A stretch of DNA of 64,000 nt from Bradyrhizobium japonicum USDA 6 (GCF_000284375.1 NC_017249.1:8239001-8303000); one strand, 5' to 3'. Shown: positions 26,107 through 36,022, counted from the stretch's first letter. Notes: generated by a model not told the origin, from the sequence alone. Numbers and translations: made by a program.

Positions 26107-28422
26107 ATGGACCGATTCAACACGATCAACCCAGCCGATAAGGCGTCCGCTGCGTCGGATGCCGCCGTGGAACAGCCGGATCAAAAGCATGTGGCGTTTG
26201 AGCAGCACCTGGCAGGCGTGCGAGAGGCGGGCCCTGTATATCCGCACGCGGCGCTTCATGATGTCACTGAGGAAGACGATCACCTCATCCAGGCGGCATC
26301 GGCCGCTGCTCTCAATGGAGGGCCGCCGCCGAGTGAGACCACCGTCAAAATTTATGATCGTCGGCTTCGCAAATTCGCCGAGGGGCTGAAGAAGTCCGGC
26401 AAATCAATTGCTGGGCTCGATGACGATGCCTTACTCGCTAACGCTAGGAAGCTGCTGCCAAACGACAGGGTCATCGCGCCAGCATTGTTAATGATCAGTC
26501 GGTACCGCGAGCCCGACGCCAACGCTCGCCCCCTCTCAACACATTATCGTCCTTCCAGGGAAGATGAGGGTCTTATCAGGGATGCCGCCGAGGCAGGTTT
26601 TGGTCGACAGATCGGCAGGAAAACGGCCGAGAGCTATGCGAGCGGACTGCGGAAGTTGGCGGTAGCGCTCCGACCCTTGTCCATTGCCGACCTCAGTGAT
26701 GATAAACTGCTCGGACACGCGGATAGGTTGTTCCCGAAGGACAAGATGCTCATCTCCGCCTTGAATGGCCTTCGGGACTATCGCGCCATTACCCTGCAGA
26801 CCAATTTAGGCGGAGAAGGAGGCAGTTCGCGCCAGGTCATCCAGCCGTCCACCCCCTCAGCTATGCCGGCCGATGAGCAGCCGATTGGGGACGATGCAGA
26901 TGAGCGCAGCTCACGGCCGCCGGGGTTCAATGCTCCGCAGGTCTGGCATGGAGTGGGGTTGGCCGTCCATTCGCCTACGGAAAGTGTCGCCCAGGACGTG
27001 CTTTTCGATGCTGCAGAAGCCGAGAGCTTCTTGCCGGCGACCATGCTTGGGCCAACGGTCAGTTCAATGGTTCACTCGCCGGTGCAAAGTGTCGATCAGG
27101 AGGCGCTTTTCGATGCCGCGGATCGTGCGAACCTTTTGTCGGCGGCGACCTCCAATGCGCCGGTACCTTGGCCAACGATGAGTCCAACCATTCCCTCGCC
27201 GGTGCAACGTGTCCCTCGGGACGCGCTTTTCCATGCCGAGGGTCGCGAGAACCTCTTTCGCGCGCTGACCTTCGATGCACTGGTGCCTGGTCCAATGATG
27301 AGTTCAATCATCCACTCGCCGGTGCAAAGTGTCCCTCAGGACGCGCTTTTCGATGCAGCGGACCGCGAGAACCTTTTGCCAACGCCGACCTTCGATGCGC
27401 TGATGCCTTGGCCAACGATGAGTCCAACCGTTCCCTCGCCAGCGCAGAGTGTTGCTCAAGAAGCGCCTTTCGATGCCCCTGCTTGGCATCCGAGCTTGCG
27501 GCAGCCCGATTTCGCCTCTGAAGACCACTCTGGACAGATGATGAACGAAGGCGCTGCGGCGCAGACCACCCTTGAGCAGACGATCGCAGCAGCCGGCGAA
27601 GCCTTTGATGCGTCTTTGAGCGTTCCCGAACATTTCTCCCACGGGACTCAGGCCGCGCCGAATATGATGCACAGGCTTCGCCGCTGGGGCCTCTTGCCGG
27701 ATGCAGCACAGCGGGTAAAGGCCTACGACATTCGAGGTGAGCGCTATATGGCCGTCTTGGGACCGGGAGGGCTCAACGATGTTCAGCTCGTCCATCTGCT
27801 GTCGCCCGCTGTCGGCGATACGTTTGATGTTTCTTTCGCCGTTCCCAAGAATTTTTCCCATCGCACCCAGCCGGCCCCCGACGAGATGCTGTCCAAGTTA
27901 GGCGAGTGGGACTTCTTGCCTGTTGTGGAACATCCAATCATGAACTTTGAGATCGGCGGCGAACGCTACACGGCCATCTTGGGACCGGAAGGGCCCAAGG
28001 ACGTTCAGCTCATTCATCACCCTCGGCCCGCTTTGCCGGGCGAAGCTAGGCCTGCGGCACTGAGGACTTCCTCAGATATCTACGGCGGTCTTGCGCCAGG
28101 GCTTGATTCGGCGGCTCCGTTCGAATGGAGTAGGGACGCTCCCTCGGCGCTGGCGCCGAACCTTCCTCTGCCGTCTGCCGCACCTGCATCAGGCCATCAG
28201 CCAGTCCCGCAAGTGCCTGAACTGGGAGAGTTCTTGGGCGACGGCTGGACGCACGCCTCCCAAGAGGCTTCGCCCGCCGTGATCGACATATTGCAGAATC
28301 TAGGCCTTCTGCCGAGCCGGGACGTCCCAATGACCGCTTTTTTTATCCACGGTCAGCTCTACACGGCAGAGAGCCTACCGGGAAGCCGCGTTCTTCTCTT
28401 CCATCAGCCACAATTTGGCTGA
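26107..28422 (+). CDS. Large repeat-rich type III effector candidate (NopD/Bel2-5-like without protease domain)
   Basis: 771 residues. Parts in order: a disordered N-terminus; two helical repeats (about 59-136 and 155-228, sharing LRKFAEGLKKSGKSIAGLDD with LRKLAVALRPLSIADLSDD); five Pro-rich repeats of about 40 residues (287-457) each beginning SPxQ/SPTE with ALFDAADREN; and three copies of a C-terminal module (500-566, 573-640, 721-768; FSHGTQAAP, GERY, DVQLIHH). These modules recall the regions before the SUMO-protease domain of Bradyrhizobium NopD/Bel2-5-type proteins. No His/Asp/Cys protease domain follows here; the protein simply stops. The tts box 33 bases upstream supports TtsI control. 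Function unknown. Confidence 0.8.
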   Translation: MDRFNTINPADKASAASDAAVEQPDQKHVAFEQHLAGVREAGPVYPHAALHDVTEEDDHLIQAASAAALNGGPPPSETTVKIYDRRLRKFAEGLKKSGKSIAGLDDDALLANARKLLPNDRVIAPALLMISRYREPDANARPLSTHYRPSREDEGLIRDAAEAGFGRQIGRKTAESYASGLRKLAVALRPLSIADLSDDKLLGHADRLFPKDKMLISALNGLRDYRAITLQTNLGGEGGSSRQVIQPSTPSAMPADEQPIGDDADERSSRPPGFNAPQVWHGVGLAVHSPTESVAQDVLFDAAEAESFLPATMLGPTVSSMVHSPVQSVDQEALFDAADRANLLSAATSNAPVPWPTMSPTIPSPVQRVPRDALFHAEGRENLFRALTFDALVPGPMMSSIIHSPVQSVPQDALFDAADRENLLPTPTFDALMPWPTMSPTVPSPAQSVAQEAPFDAPAWHPSLRQPDFASEDHSGQMMNEGAAAQTTLEQTIAAAGEAFDASLSVPEHFSHGTQAAPNMMHRLRRWGLLPDAAQRVKAYDIRGERYMAVLGPGGLNDVQLVHLLSPAVGDTFDVSFAVPKNFSHRTQPAPDEMLSKLGEWDFLPVVEHPIMNFEIGGERYTAILGPEGPKDVQLIHHPRPALPGEARPAALRTSSDIYGGLAPGLDSAAPFEWSRDAPSALAPNLPLPSAAPASGHQPVPQVPELGEFLGDGWTHASQEASPAVIDILQNLGLLPSRDVPMTAFFIHGQLYTAESLPGSRVLLFHQPQFG
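26965..27477 (+). repeat. Five tandem 120-bp coding repeats
   Basis: The DNA encoding residues 287-457 of the repeat effector consists of about 120-bp units, the first shortened to 105 bp. Units 2 and 4 (starting near 27073 and 27313) share long stretches such as CACTCGCCGGTGCAAAGTGT. Copy number could vary between strains by slippage or recombination. Confidence 0.85.
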
Positions 28423-28628
28423 ATGAGGGGCTCGTCGGCACCTCGGACAGCTGCTCAGGCGGACCTAAAACCACGTCTGATCCTCCTTCCGGAGATCTTA
28501 GAAGCACGCTTCAACGATGCCGGGCGGTGAGCAAATCCGACCTTTCCAGTGCCACCATGATCTCAAGCAGCTATCGATCAAGTAAGCATTCGGCAGCACC
28601 GCACTCTGCAGAGCAAGAGAGGCGCGGT
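28423..28628. other. Spacer between repeat effector and group II intron
   Basis: No gene supported. It contains the 3' exon side of the intron inserted on the minus strand. Confidence 0.4.
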
Positions 28629-28661
28629 CGAGTAGCTCAGCCATTTGGCTTTCGCCCTCAC

Positions 28662-28695
28662 AGATCCGGGCGGGCGGATTTCCCGCACCCGGCTC
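28662..28695 (-). ncRNA. Group II intron domain V
   Basis: On the minus strand the element reads GAGCCGGGTGCGG, GAAA tetraloop-type turn, CCGCCCGCCCGGATCT: 34 nt, with the AGC catalytic triad near the 5' end and the two-part stem with bulge. It forms the catalytic core of the ribozyme. Confidence 0.85.
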
Positions 28696-28714
28696 TTCCC
28701 GAGGGTAACCCGCG

Positions 28715-30124
28715 TCATATCCGCGCCTGCGCCCAAGTGCGAGTGATGCGTGGAACGGGCAGAGGGAAGCGTGCCGTCAGGGTGTCGAACTCCGACCAGC
28801 CCATGCGCCGACTTTTCTGGCTGCGTCGTCTCAGACAACGTAGCCAGATCCGACGCACTTCGCGGTAGAAGCCGTTGAGCGCTGGATAATTGTGCGGCCT
28901 GCCATAGTAGCCGTAGTGCCCGCGCAGTGCGGCGGCGAACCGCTCGTGCTGCGTGGCCAGTGGCGCGTGCATGAGCCGCCAGGCGTCCTGGCGCAACGCC
29001 GTCAGCTTGCGCGTCAGGCGTTTCCCTTCCGTCTTGTGCTTCACGATGAACCGGCCATCTCGGGTCCGCCCGCAGTAGTGGGTGAAGCCGAGGAAGGCGA
29101 AGGTCTCTGGTCGCCGCTCGCCGCGCCGCTGACGCGAGACGGCCGCGAACCGGCCAAACTCGATCAGCCGCGTCTTGCCCTCATGAAGCATCAGGCCAAA
29201 GCTGGCCAGCCGCACCTTGAGGGCCAAGAGCATTTCCTGCGCATCTGCCTTGCTCTCGAAGCCCATGACGAAGTCGTCCGCATAGCGCACGGTCACGACG
29301 CGACCGCGGGCATGACGACGACGCCATTGGTGGGCCCAGAGATCGAGGATGTAGTGCAGGAAGATGTTGGCAAGGAGCGGGCTGATGCCTGCCCCTTGCG
29401 GCGTGCCCCTGTCCGTCTCTCGCTTCTCGCCGCTCTCAAGAACACCGGCCCGCAGCCACAGCTCGAGGAGCCGTAGGATGCGAGGATCGGCGATCCTGTG
29501 CGCCACCATCCGCAACAGCCACTCGTGGTCGACCGAGTCGAAGAAGCTGCGTATGTCGGCATCGAGCACCCAGTTCACACGCTGGCTCATGATCGCCGTA
29601 TGCAAGGCATCAAGCGCCATATGAGGATTCCGCCCCGGCCGGAAGCCGTAGGAGAACCCAAGGAAGTCGGCCTCATAGACGGCGCTCAACACCTCGGCCA
29701 CCGCGCTTTGGACGATCTTGTCCTCGAGCGCCGGCACACCGAGAGGCCGCTTACCGCCATCGGCTTTGGGGATGTAGACTCGCCGCACCGGCTGTGGCCG
29801 GTAGCGACCAGTGTGGACCCGTCCGCAGAGGTCGCGGATGTTATCCGTGAGCCCCTCTTCGTACTTCGCCATCGTTACCCCATCGACCCCCGCGCTGGCC
29901 TGCCGCTTTTGTCGTCGAAACGCCCGAAGCAGAGCGTCCTCGTCGATGTGGTGCAGCAAGGCCGTGAACCGGGTTTGGGCAGCCCGCTTGGCCGCCGCGT
30001 TCACCCGATCGAGGTTCGGCGGCAAGGCAACCCGGCTCTGTGTCCGGACCCTGGCCTTCTCGCGCGGGCTCCCCTCGGGCTGGCCCCTTCCCTCCATACG
30101 TCTCGTTTCCTTCGACGACTTCAC
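28715..30124 (-). CDS. ltrA: Group II intron reverse transcriptase/maturase
   Basis: 469 residues: RT domain blocks including the GVPALEDKIVQSAVAEVL region, FRPGRNPHMALDAL, DADIRSFFDSVDH (first catalytic Asp), TPQGAGISPLLANIFLHY and the catalytic VRYADDFV. A maturase (X) domain follows (HYGYYGRPHNYPALNGFYREV). The HNH endonuclease domain is absent, as in many rhizobial introns. The protein binds the intron RNA, helps splicing and reverse-transcribes it during retrohoming. The frame is intact and the intron RNA domain V lies just downstream, so the element may be functional. Confidence 0.92.
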   Translation of the reverse strand: MKSSKETRRMEGRGQPEGSPREKARVRTQSRVALPPNLDRVNAAAKRAAQTRFTALLHHIDEDALLRAFRRQKRQASAGVDGVTMAKYEEGLTDNIRDLCGRVHTGRYRPQPVRRVYIPKADGGKRPLGVPALEDKIVQSAVAEVLSAVYEADFLGFSYGFRPGRNPHMALDALHTAIMSQRVNWVLDADIRSFFDSVDHEWLLRMVAHRIADPRILRLLELWLRAGVLESGEKRETDRGTPQGAGISPLLANIFLHYILDLWAHQWRRRHARGRVVTVRYADDFVMGFESKADAQEMLLALKVRLASFGLMLHEGKTRLIEFGRFAAVSRQRRGERRPETFAFLGFTHYCGRTRDGRFIVKHKTEGKRLTRKLTALRQDAWRLMHAPLATQHERFAAALRGHYGYYGRPHNYPALNGFYREVRRIWLRCLRRRSQKSRRMGWSEFDTLTARFPLPVPRITRTWAQARI

Positions 30125-30394
30125 AGGTACTATGGACCAGTCCGACTCCCGACCTCAGCTCGGACCGCGGCTCTGGCAGTGCCTCGCCGCTGTCCCCCAC
30201 TGGAGACCAATCCAGTGGACCCGATCGGGCCTCTCATGTTCCGATGATTGCCTTCCATGCGTGATGCGGCCATCGACCCCGACGGAGCGGCATCGTCTCG
30301 CATAACGACGATGCTCATGCTGCCTTCGTGACTAGGGAACACACTCGGCCTCCGGCTGATGGCGCTGGTGGTCGAAGGCATGACCGGCGCGGCA

Positions 30395-30940
30395 TGTGCA
30401 GTGAGATCGGCGACAACGTGAAGGCCTTCCTCAACCGCCCGCTCTAGGGCGATCGGCCCTATCTGTGGATCGGCCACGTACGTGAAGCTGCGTCAGCAGG
30501 GGCGCATCGTCTCGGTCGCGGTGACCATCGCGTCGAGTTAACAGCGACGGCCGGCGTGAGGCGCTCGGCATTGACGTCGGCCCATCCGAAGCCGAGACGT
30601 TCTGGGCCGCGCTCCTGCGCAAGCTCGTCCGCCGCGGCCTGCGGGGCTACGGGCTCGTCGTCTCCGATACTCATGAGGGATCACGGCCACGGTCGGCGAA
30701 GTTCTCAACGCCACTAGCGCTGCCGCGTCCACTTCATGCGCAATGCGCTGGCACGTGCCGGCAAGAGCGCACGGCGCCTCGTCTCCGCCTTCATCGCCAC
30801 GGTGTGCGCTCAGGACGATGCCGAGGACGCGCGGGCGTAATGGCGCTGCGTCGCCGACCAGCTCCGCTCCCCTGCCAAAGCGCGGCGCCTTCCTTGCAGC
30901 GCCGGATCCGCTACTGACGGGCAATGCACGGCGGCGGGCA
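30395..30940 (+). pseudogene. IS256 (Mutator)-family transposase remnant
   Basis: Pieces in several plus frames match IS256 transposases in order: NVKAFLNRPL, then PYLWI, QQGRIVSVAVTIAS, GPSEAETFWAALLRKLVRRGLRGYGLVVSD, HEG..ITATVGEVLNA, and RCRVHFMRNALARA followed by CVADQLR. At least four frameshifts or stops and both ends missing; inactive. Confidence 0.75.
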
Positions 30941-31630
30941 GGAACTCATCTTCCGTCAGACCTCCGGCTCTTGCGATTGATTTGATACGCAAGCGGCTGA
31001 CCGCTGGCGTTGTCACGTGACGATCTCCTTCATCCCGCTAATCCCGAATCTTTTTCGATTCGCCTGTGCGATGTAGTGCGCGGGCTTCTTCGCCATGTTT
31101 CTGAACTTGGCCACTCTAGAATCAGAAATGCCGTCAGTTGCGAGTTCCTTGCGTGCAATGAAAATTCAGATCGAAGCCCGTAGCACGAGTAAGTACGCGG
31201 CAACGGGCGGTGCTCCCGCCGCTCTTCGTAAATATGAATGTGCATCACGTCTTCGACCTCTGGACCCACGAGTGGAGAAGCAGCGGCAGCTATGCCGGCG
31301 GCAGTCTTATGGGCTTCGAAATAAAACCGAGGTCCTACGCCTTCTCGACGCCCTGCGTGAGCGAATAGCGGAGTTCGGTCTTTCGCTAAATGAGGAGAAG
31401 ACCCGGATTCTGAAATTTGGACGGTACGCGGCCGAGCGCCTCTCGCGCCGGGGCAACGCCGCCCGAAGACGTTCGACTTCCTCGGGTTCACGCACATCTG
31501 CGCGGTGCACCCAACGAAATCCGCACTTCACAATGCGGATTTCACGGATCGTGAGCATCGATTTCGCGCGATCGTGAGCACTGAATTCAGACGATCGTGA
31601 GCAGCCCGCTACGGCCGATGGGAGATAGAG

Positions 31631-32341
31631 TCAGTGTTCTGGTTGGCCGTCAAGGGTGATGGTTTTGGCGCTGCGTTTTCGCATGCTTTCTCCGGTGAGC
31701 TGGAGGCGGTGGGCGTTGTGGACGAGGCGATCGAGAATGGCGTCGGCGACCGTGGGGTCCCCAATGGCTCCATGCCAGGTGTCCACGGGGAGCTGACTTG
31801 TGACGATGGTGGATGCGCGGCCATGTCGGTCCTCGAGGATTTCGAGCAGATCGCGGCGTTCCGCGGCGGTGAGCACCGATAGTCCCCAATCATCCAAAAT
31901 CAGAAGCTGAGCGCGGCCGAGGCTTTTGAGGAGCCGGGCGTAGCGTCCGTCTCCGCGCGCGAGCGCGAGCGCCTCGAACAGCCTTGGAACGCGATGATAG
32001 AGGACTGATCGGTTGTCGCGGCAGGCCTTGTGGCCGAGCGCGCAGGCTAACCAACTTTTGCCCAGGCCGGTTGCCCCGGTGACGAGCAAATTCTCGTGGC
32101 GATCGATCCAGCGACCTTCGACGAGTTTGGCGAAAACGGCGCGGTCGATGCCCCGCGGGGTGCGCAGATCGACGTCCTCGACGCAAGCAGTCTGGCGCAG
32201 TGCGGCGATCTTGAGGCGCGTGGTGAGCCGCCTGGTGTCGCGTTCGGCGGCTTCGCGGTCGACCAACAGGCCGATGCGATCTTCGAACGGCAGGGCTTCG
32301 AGATCGGGCGATCGGCGCTGCTCCTCGAAGGCCTTGGCCAT
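31631..32341 (-). CDS. istB: IS21 IstB helper ATPase
   Basis: 236 residues of the DnaA/DnaC-like AAA+ family: Walker A GATGLGKSWLA, Walker B ILDDWG, and a TSQLPVDTWHGAIGDPTVADAILDR sensor region. It starts at an ATG 5 bases after the istA stop. A longer frame open to 33373 upstream is an istA shadow. IstB selects target DNA and stimulates IstA. Confidence 0.93.
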   Translation of the reverse strand: MAKAFEEQRRSPDLEALPFEDRIGLLVDREAAERDTRRLTTRLKIAALRQTACVEDVDLRTPRGIDRAVFAKLVEGRWIDRHENLLVTGATGLGKSWLACALGHKACRDNRSVLYHRVPRLFEALALARGDGRYARLLKSLGRAQLLILDDWGLSVLTAAERRDLLEILEDRHGRASTIVTSQLPVDTWHGAIGDPTVADAILDRLVHNAHRLQLTGESMRKRSAKTITLDGQPEH

Positions 32342-32346
32342 TCCGG

Positions 32347-33726
32347 TCAGTCGGCGCCGTAGCTTTTGACGAGCGCCAGAATGCCAAGGCAGGTTCGAAA
32401 GCCTTGTTCTGGATGGGGCCGGGCGTCGATCGCGGCCTGGAAAAACGCTGCTGTCGAAGGACCGATCCGCTCGCCGGCGGCGATCACCGCGGCGGGGGTC
32501 CATTTGCCGTAGCGGCGATGGGCGCTGGGCATGTGGTCGGCGATGGTGGTGTGTCCGCGTCGGTTGGGCGCGCGGGCATGGCTGGCGATCCGCTGGCCCT
32601 TGTGGAAGATCTCGACCGTCCGATCGTCGATACGGGCATCGACCAGCTCGCCAATCAGACGATACGGCGCGGAGTACCAATGGCCGTCGACCTCGACATG
32701 ATAATCGGGAGCGAGGCGGCAGCGCTTCCAGCGTGCGAAGGCATAAGGCTGATCTGGCAGCGGGGTTAGCTTGGGTTTGTCGAGTTCGGCAAACAGTTCG
32801 GCGCGGCTTGAGCCGAAGCCACGCATTTGACGAGCATTGAGTTCGTCGACGAGTGTCTTGATGGCGGCGTTGAGCTCGGCCCGTGAAAAGAAGCGCTGAT
32901 TGCGCAGCCGGGCCAGAATCCAGCGCTGGGCGATTTGCACCGCGACCTCGACCTTCGCCTTGTCTTTTGGGCGCCGCGGCCGTGCGGCGAGAATGGCGGT
33001 GCCGTAATGGCTCGCCATCTCGGCATAAGTGCGATTGAGGCCGGGATCGTAGCGGTCGGGGTTGCTGACGGCGGCTTTGAGGTTGTCGCAGACCACGAAC
33101 GTCGGCGTTCCGCTCAAAAACGTGAACAAGTTGACGTGGGCCCGGATCCAGTCGGCCAAGCTCTCGCTGGGGCAGGCCTCGGCGTAGGTGTAGTTCGAAG
33201 CGCCCATCGCCGCGACGAACAGCTTCATCGGCTGCACTTCCCCGGTCAGGGGATCGACGATGTCGATGGTGTCGCCGGCGAAATCCACGAACACCTTCTC
33301 GCCGCCCAGATGAATCTGCCGCATAGAAGGTCGGACCCGCCCCTTCCAGGCCTCGTAGGTAGTGCAGAACCACGTGTACCCGAAACCGTCGGGATTAACG
33401 GCGCGATACTCCTCCCAGAGCAGGCGACGGGTTACGTTGCGCCGGCGGAGCTCTTTATCGATGTAGCTCCAGTCGGGCACCGGCCGCTGCGGGCTCTGAG
33501 ACGCTGGTCGTGGGGCCGGGAAAAGCAAAAGCTCCAGGTCTTCATCGGTCATTCCCTCCGGAAGCGGCCAGCTCAACCCAGCAGAGCGGGCGCGGCTCAG
33601 GTAGCTGTGCACAACGCCGTTGCTGACGCCCACGCTCCGCGCGATGGCCCGCTCTGGCAGGCCTTGAAAATGTTTTAACCGAAGGACTTCCTTGATCCGG
33701 CGCATCGACAATCTCTGGGTAGGCAT
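32347..33726 (-). CDS. istA: IS21 IstA transposase
   Basis: 459 residues: N-terminal helix-turn-helix (GLPERAIARSVGVSNGVVHSYLSRAR), then an rve/DDE core with Asp in VFVDFAGDTIDI, Asp in TFVVCDNLKAAV and Glu in KDKAKVEVAVQIAQRW. Full length and uninterrupted. Catalyses cut-and-paste or circle-mediated transposition with IstB. Confidence 0.94.
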   Translation of the reverse strand: MPTQRLSMRRIKEVLRLKHFQGLPERAIARSVGVSNGVVHSYLSRARSAGLSWPLPEGMTDEDLELLLFPAPRPASQSPQRPVPDWSYIDKELRRRNVTRRLLWEEYRAVNPDGFGYTWFCTTYEAWKGRVRPSMRQIHLGGEKVFVDFAGDTIDIVDPLTGEVQPMKLFVAAMGASNYTYAEACPSESLADWIRAHVNLFTFLSGTPTFVVCDNLKAAVSNPDRYDPGLNRTYAEMASHYGTAILAARPRRPKDKAKVEVAVQIAQRWILARLRNQRFFSRAELNAAIKTLVDELNARQMRGFGSSRAELFAELDKPKLTPLPDQPYAFARWKRCRLAPDYHVEVDGHWYSAPYRLIGELVDARIDDRTVEIFHKGQRIASHARAPNRRGHTTIADHMPSAHRRYGKWTPAAVIAAGERIGPSTAAFFQAAIDARPHPEQGFRTCLGILALVKSYGAD

Positions 33727-33962
33727 TGGACTTCCTCGTTAACCACGAGGTCATCCCTAAGCCGGTTGAGTTGTCGGCCGAAGCGCTGCAAGGCTCCGAA
33801 AGCCTTGCTCACGATCCTGCGAAATCGTTGCTCACGATCCCCTGAAATCCGCGCTCACGATCCCGCGAAACGCGCATCACAATCCGACGGGTGACAATCG
33901 ACTCCCGCAATGCCAGGATGGCACGATACGACACGGCGTAACGAACCGCCGCCAGGCGTTCA

Positions 33963-34157
<195 letters not shown>

Positions 34158-34351
34158 TCACGTGTCTCGGCGATCAGCTTCGGATGTTGTCCGTGAACAA
34201 GCCTCCAAGCACTTGATTGAGAGTCTGTTTTCCGGTTGCGGCGGCATTTGAGATTGCAGGGGATTGGGGCTTCACAGCAAAAACCTGCAATTTCGATTTT
34301 GGATTTCCCTGCCGCTGCGAACCGTGATTCTGTGCTGCATCGGAGGGACCG

Positions 34352-35686
34352 ATGCGACCAAAGAAGCACAGGACGACAGGCTCGAACGATCTGTTCCGGT
34401 CCCGGCTGGACCAGATCATCAACATGCGACACGAGCTGGTTCTGCTCGCCGGCAGGGTCGATTGGGACTGGATCGACGGCGAGATCGCGCCGCTCTACAG
34501 CGACAACGGCAGGCCGGGTATCGCGACCCGCTTCATGATCGGATTGCTGCTGCTCAAGCACATCTACTATGGGGTGTGCGAGCGCTGGGTCCACGATCCG
34601 TACTTCCAGTTCTTCACCGGCGAAGAGTTTTTCCAGCACGTTTTCCCGCATGAGCGCTCAGACCTGAGCCACTGGCGCAAGCGGCTCGGCGACAAGCTGG
34701 AGCGGTTGTTGGCCGAGAGCCTTCGCGTGGCGCACGCGAGCGGTGCGTTGCGCAGCCAGGACCTCAAGCGGGTCACGGTCGACACGACCGTCCAACCGAA
34801 GGCCATCAGCTTCCCGACCGACGCCAAGCTGCTGCATGCAGCGATCCGCGGGTTGAACCGCCTGGCGAGGAAGCACGGGGTCAGGCTCCGGCAATCCTAT
34901 GTTCGCGTGGCCAAAAGCGCGGCGATGATGGCGGGCCGCTACGCTCATGCCAAACAATTCAACCGGCATCAGCGACAGCTGCGCATCCTGCGCAGCCGGC
35001 TGGGCCGGATCATCCGCGACATTCGCCGCAAGACCGAGGGCCAGGCCGCATTGGAGGGGGCATTCGCCCTGCCGCTGAGCCGAGCCACCCAGATCGGCTC
35101 GCAGCAGCAGCGCCAGCGCGGCTGGAAGTTGTATTCCTTCCATGCTCCGGAGGTCGAGTGCATCGGCAAGGGCAAGGCCGCCGCGCCCTATGAGTTCTGC
35201 GTGAAGGCCTCCATCGTCACCAACAACCAAAGAGCTCCGGGCGGCTTGTTCGTGCTCCACGCCTGCTCGCTGCCGGACAACCCCTACGACGGTCACACCC
35301 TTCGCAACGTCATCGAGCGCACCGAGAGCCTCACCGGCTGCCCGATCGAACGGGCCTATGTCGACAAGGGATATCGCGGCCACGACACACAAAATCCCCG
35401 CCGCGTCTTCATCTCGGGCCAGAAGCGCGGCGTCTTCGGCGTCATCAAGCGCGAGCTACGCCGCCGTTCCGCCATCGAGCCCATCATCGGACACATGAAG
35501 AACGAAGGTCACCTTAGCCGCTGCTATCTCAAAGGCCGCGCCGGAGATGCCGCTAACGTTCTCCTCTCGGCCGTTGGCCACAACCTCCGCCGTGTCCTGG
35601 CTTGGCTCAGAGACCTTTTGTCCCTCTTCCTGCTCTCACTCTGGCCAACGCTCAACTGTCCAGTTCAGCCCAATTCGGCTTATTAA
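34352..35686 (+). CDS. IS5-family transposase, 444 aa
   Basis: A complete IS5-type transposase: an N-terminal recognition domain (GRPGIATRFMIGLLLLKHIYYGVCERWVHDPYFQFF) and a DDE core with Asp in VTVDTTVQPKAI, Asp in AYVDKGYRG and Glu in RRSAIEPIIGHMK. The element ends are not certain; GAGTC occurs inverted at about 34221 and 35692 and may mark the termini, without an obvious target duplication. It lies right after the maturase remnant. Confidence 0.9.
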   Translation: MRPKKHRTTGSNDLFRSRLDQIINMRHELVLLAGRVDWDWIDGEIAPLYSDNGRPGIATRFMIGLLLLKHIYYGVCERWVHDPYFQFFTGEEFFQHVFPHERSDLSHWRKRLGDKLERLLAESLRVAHASGALRSQDLKRVTVDTTVQPKAISFPTDAKLLHAAIRGLNRLARKHGVRLRQSYVRVAKSAAMMAGRYAHAKQFNRHQRQLRILRSRLGRIIRDIRRKTEGQAALEGAFALPLSRATQIGSQQQRQRGWKLYSFHAPEVECIGKGKAAAPYEFCVKASIVTNNQRAPGGLFVLHACSLPDNPYDGHTLRNVIERTESLTGCPIERAYVDKGYRGHDTQNPRRVFISGQKRGVFGVIKRELRRRSAIEPIIGHMKNEGHLSRCYLKGRAGDAANVLLSAVGHNLRRVLAWLRDLLSLFLLSLWPTLNCPVQPNSAY

Positions 35687-35815
35687 CGATCGACTCGGAT
35701 CGCAGGCAGCGCGGGCGACTCGCCGCCTTGGCTGACTTCAATCGGGAGCTAGTTCAGTTTCTGCGGAGAAAAATCTCGTGTTCCGAGCCTGGCGGCCCGA
35801 TACCGGCTGTTTAGT

Positions 35816-36022
35816 TCACGTCCCCGAGAGTAAGACTTTTATTTGGCTCAGATCCGGATGGGGCAGAAGCTTGTGCAAACCCATTCGCAACTTGAGGTCT
35901 TCCGGCGCCCACGGATCTCCCTGCTGCCAGCTCGGGGGCACATAAAGAGACAAACTTGGCAGCGGCTGGTTGCGCCGCACTTGCGGCGCATAAGGCGAGG
36001 ATGTTGAGTTGAAGCCGTCCAT
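35816..36022 (-). CDS. Small tts-box gene product, 68 aa, unknown
   Basis: The ATG at 36022 has a strong AGGGGGTGG ribosome binding site, and a tts box lies 214 bases upstream. That spacing is the same as in front of ART-like gene 1, nopE and the 53246 gene. The product is hydrophilic, Pro-rich, starts MDGFNSTSSPYAPQVRR and contains PSWQQGDPWAPEDLKLRMGL. There is no signal peptide. I do not recognise it. It may be a small effector or the N-terminal stub of a longer one; DNA downstream of the stop shows no continuation that I can see. Confidence 0.6.
   Translation of the reverse strand: MDGFNSTSSPYAPQVRRNQPLPSLSLYVPPSWQQGDPWAPEDLKLRMGLHKLLPHPDLSQIKVLLSGT

Larger units (their letters stand above)
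28629..30344 (-). mobile_element. Bacterial group II intron
   Basis: An intact reverse transcriptase/maturase gene is followed on the minus strand by a canonical 34-nt domain V (28662-28695) and a domain-VI-like hairpin ending near 28629. The 3' boundary is therefore well placed. The 5' boundary is uncertain: a GTGTG at about 30344 fits the GUGYG start, but only 220 bases then precede the ORF, short for domains I-III, so the intron may be 5' truncated. Confidence 0.7.
31533..33876 (-). mobile_element. IS21-family insertion sequence, complete, with 6-bp target duplication
   Basis: 2344 bp from TG (31533) to CA (33876). Each end carries three tandem copies of an about 22-bp motif containing GGATCGTGAGCA (31545-31605 and, inverted, 33808-33870), the multiple transposase-binding sites typical of IS21. 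The flanks are a perfect direct repeat TCACAA at 31527-31532 and 33877-33882. istA and istB are both intact, so it may be active. Confidence 0.93.

Noticed and set aside
28892..30247. Long plus-strand ORFs (194 and 249 codons) opposite the intron maturase
   Set aside because: Antisense shadows of the reverse transcriptase gene without independent motifs.
30124..30350. GTGTG at 30344 as a firm 5' end of the group II intron
   Set aside because: Too close to the ORF for complete domains I-III; kept only as a possible boundary.
31631..33373. 580-codon frame including istB
   Set aside because: Only the last 236 codons are IstB; the upstream part is an out-of-frame reading of istA.
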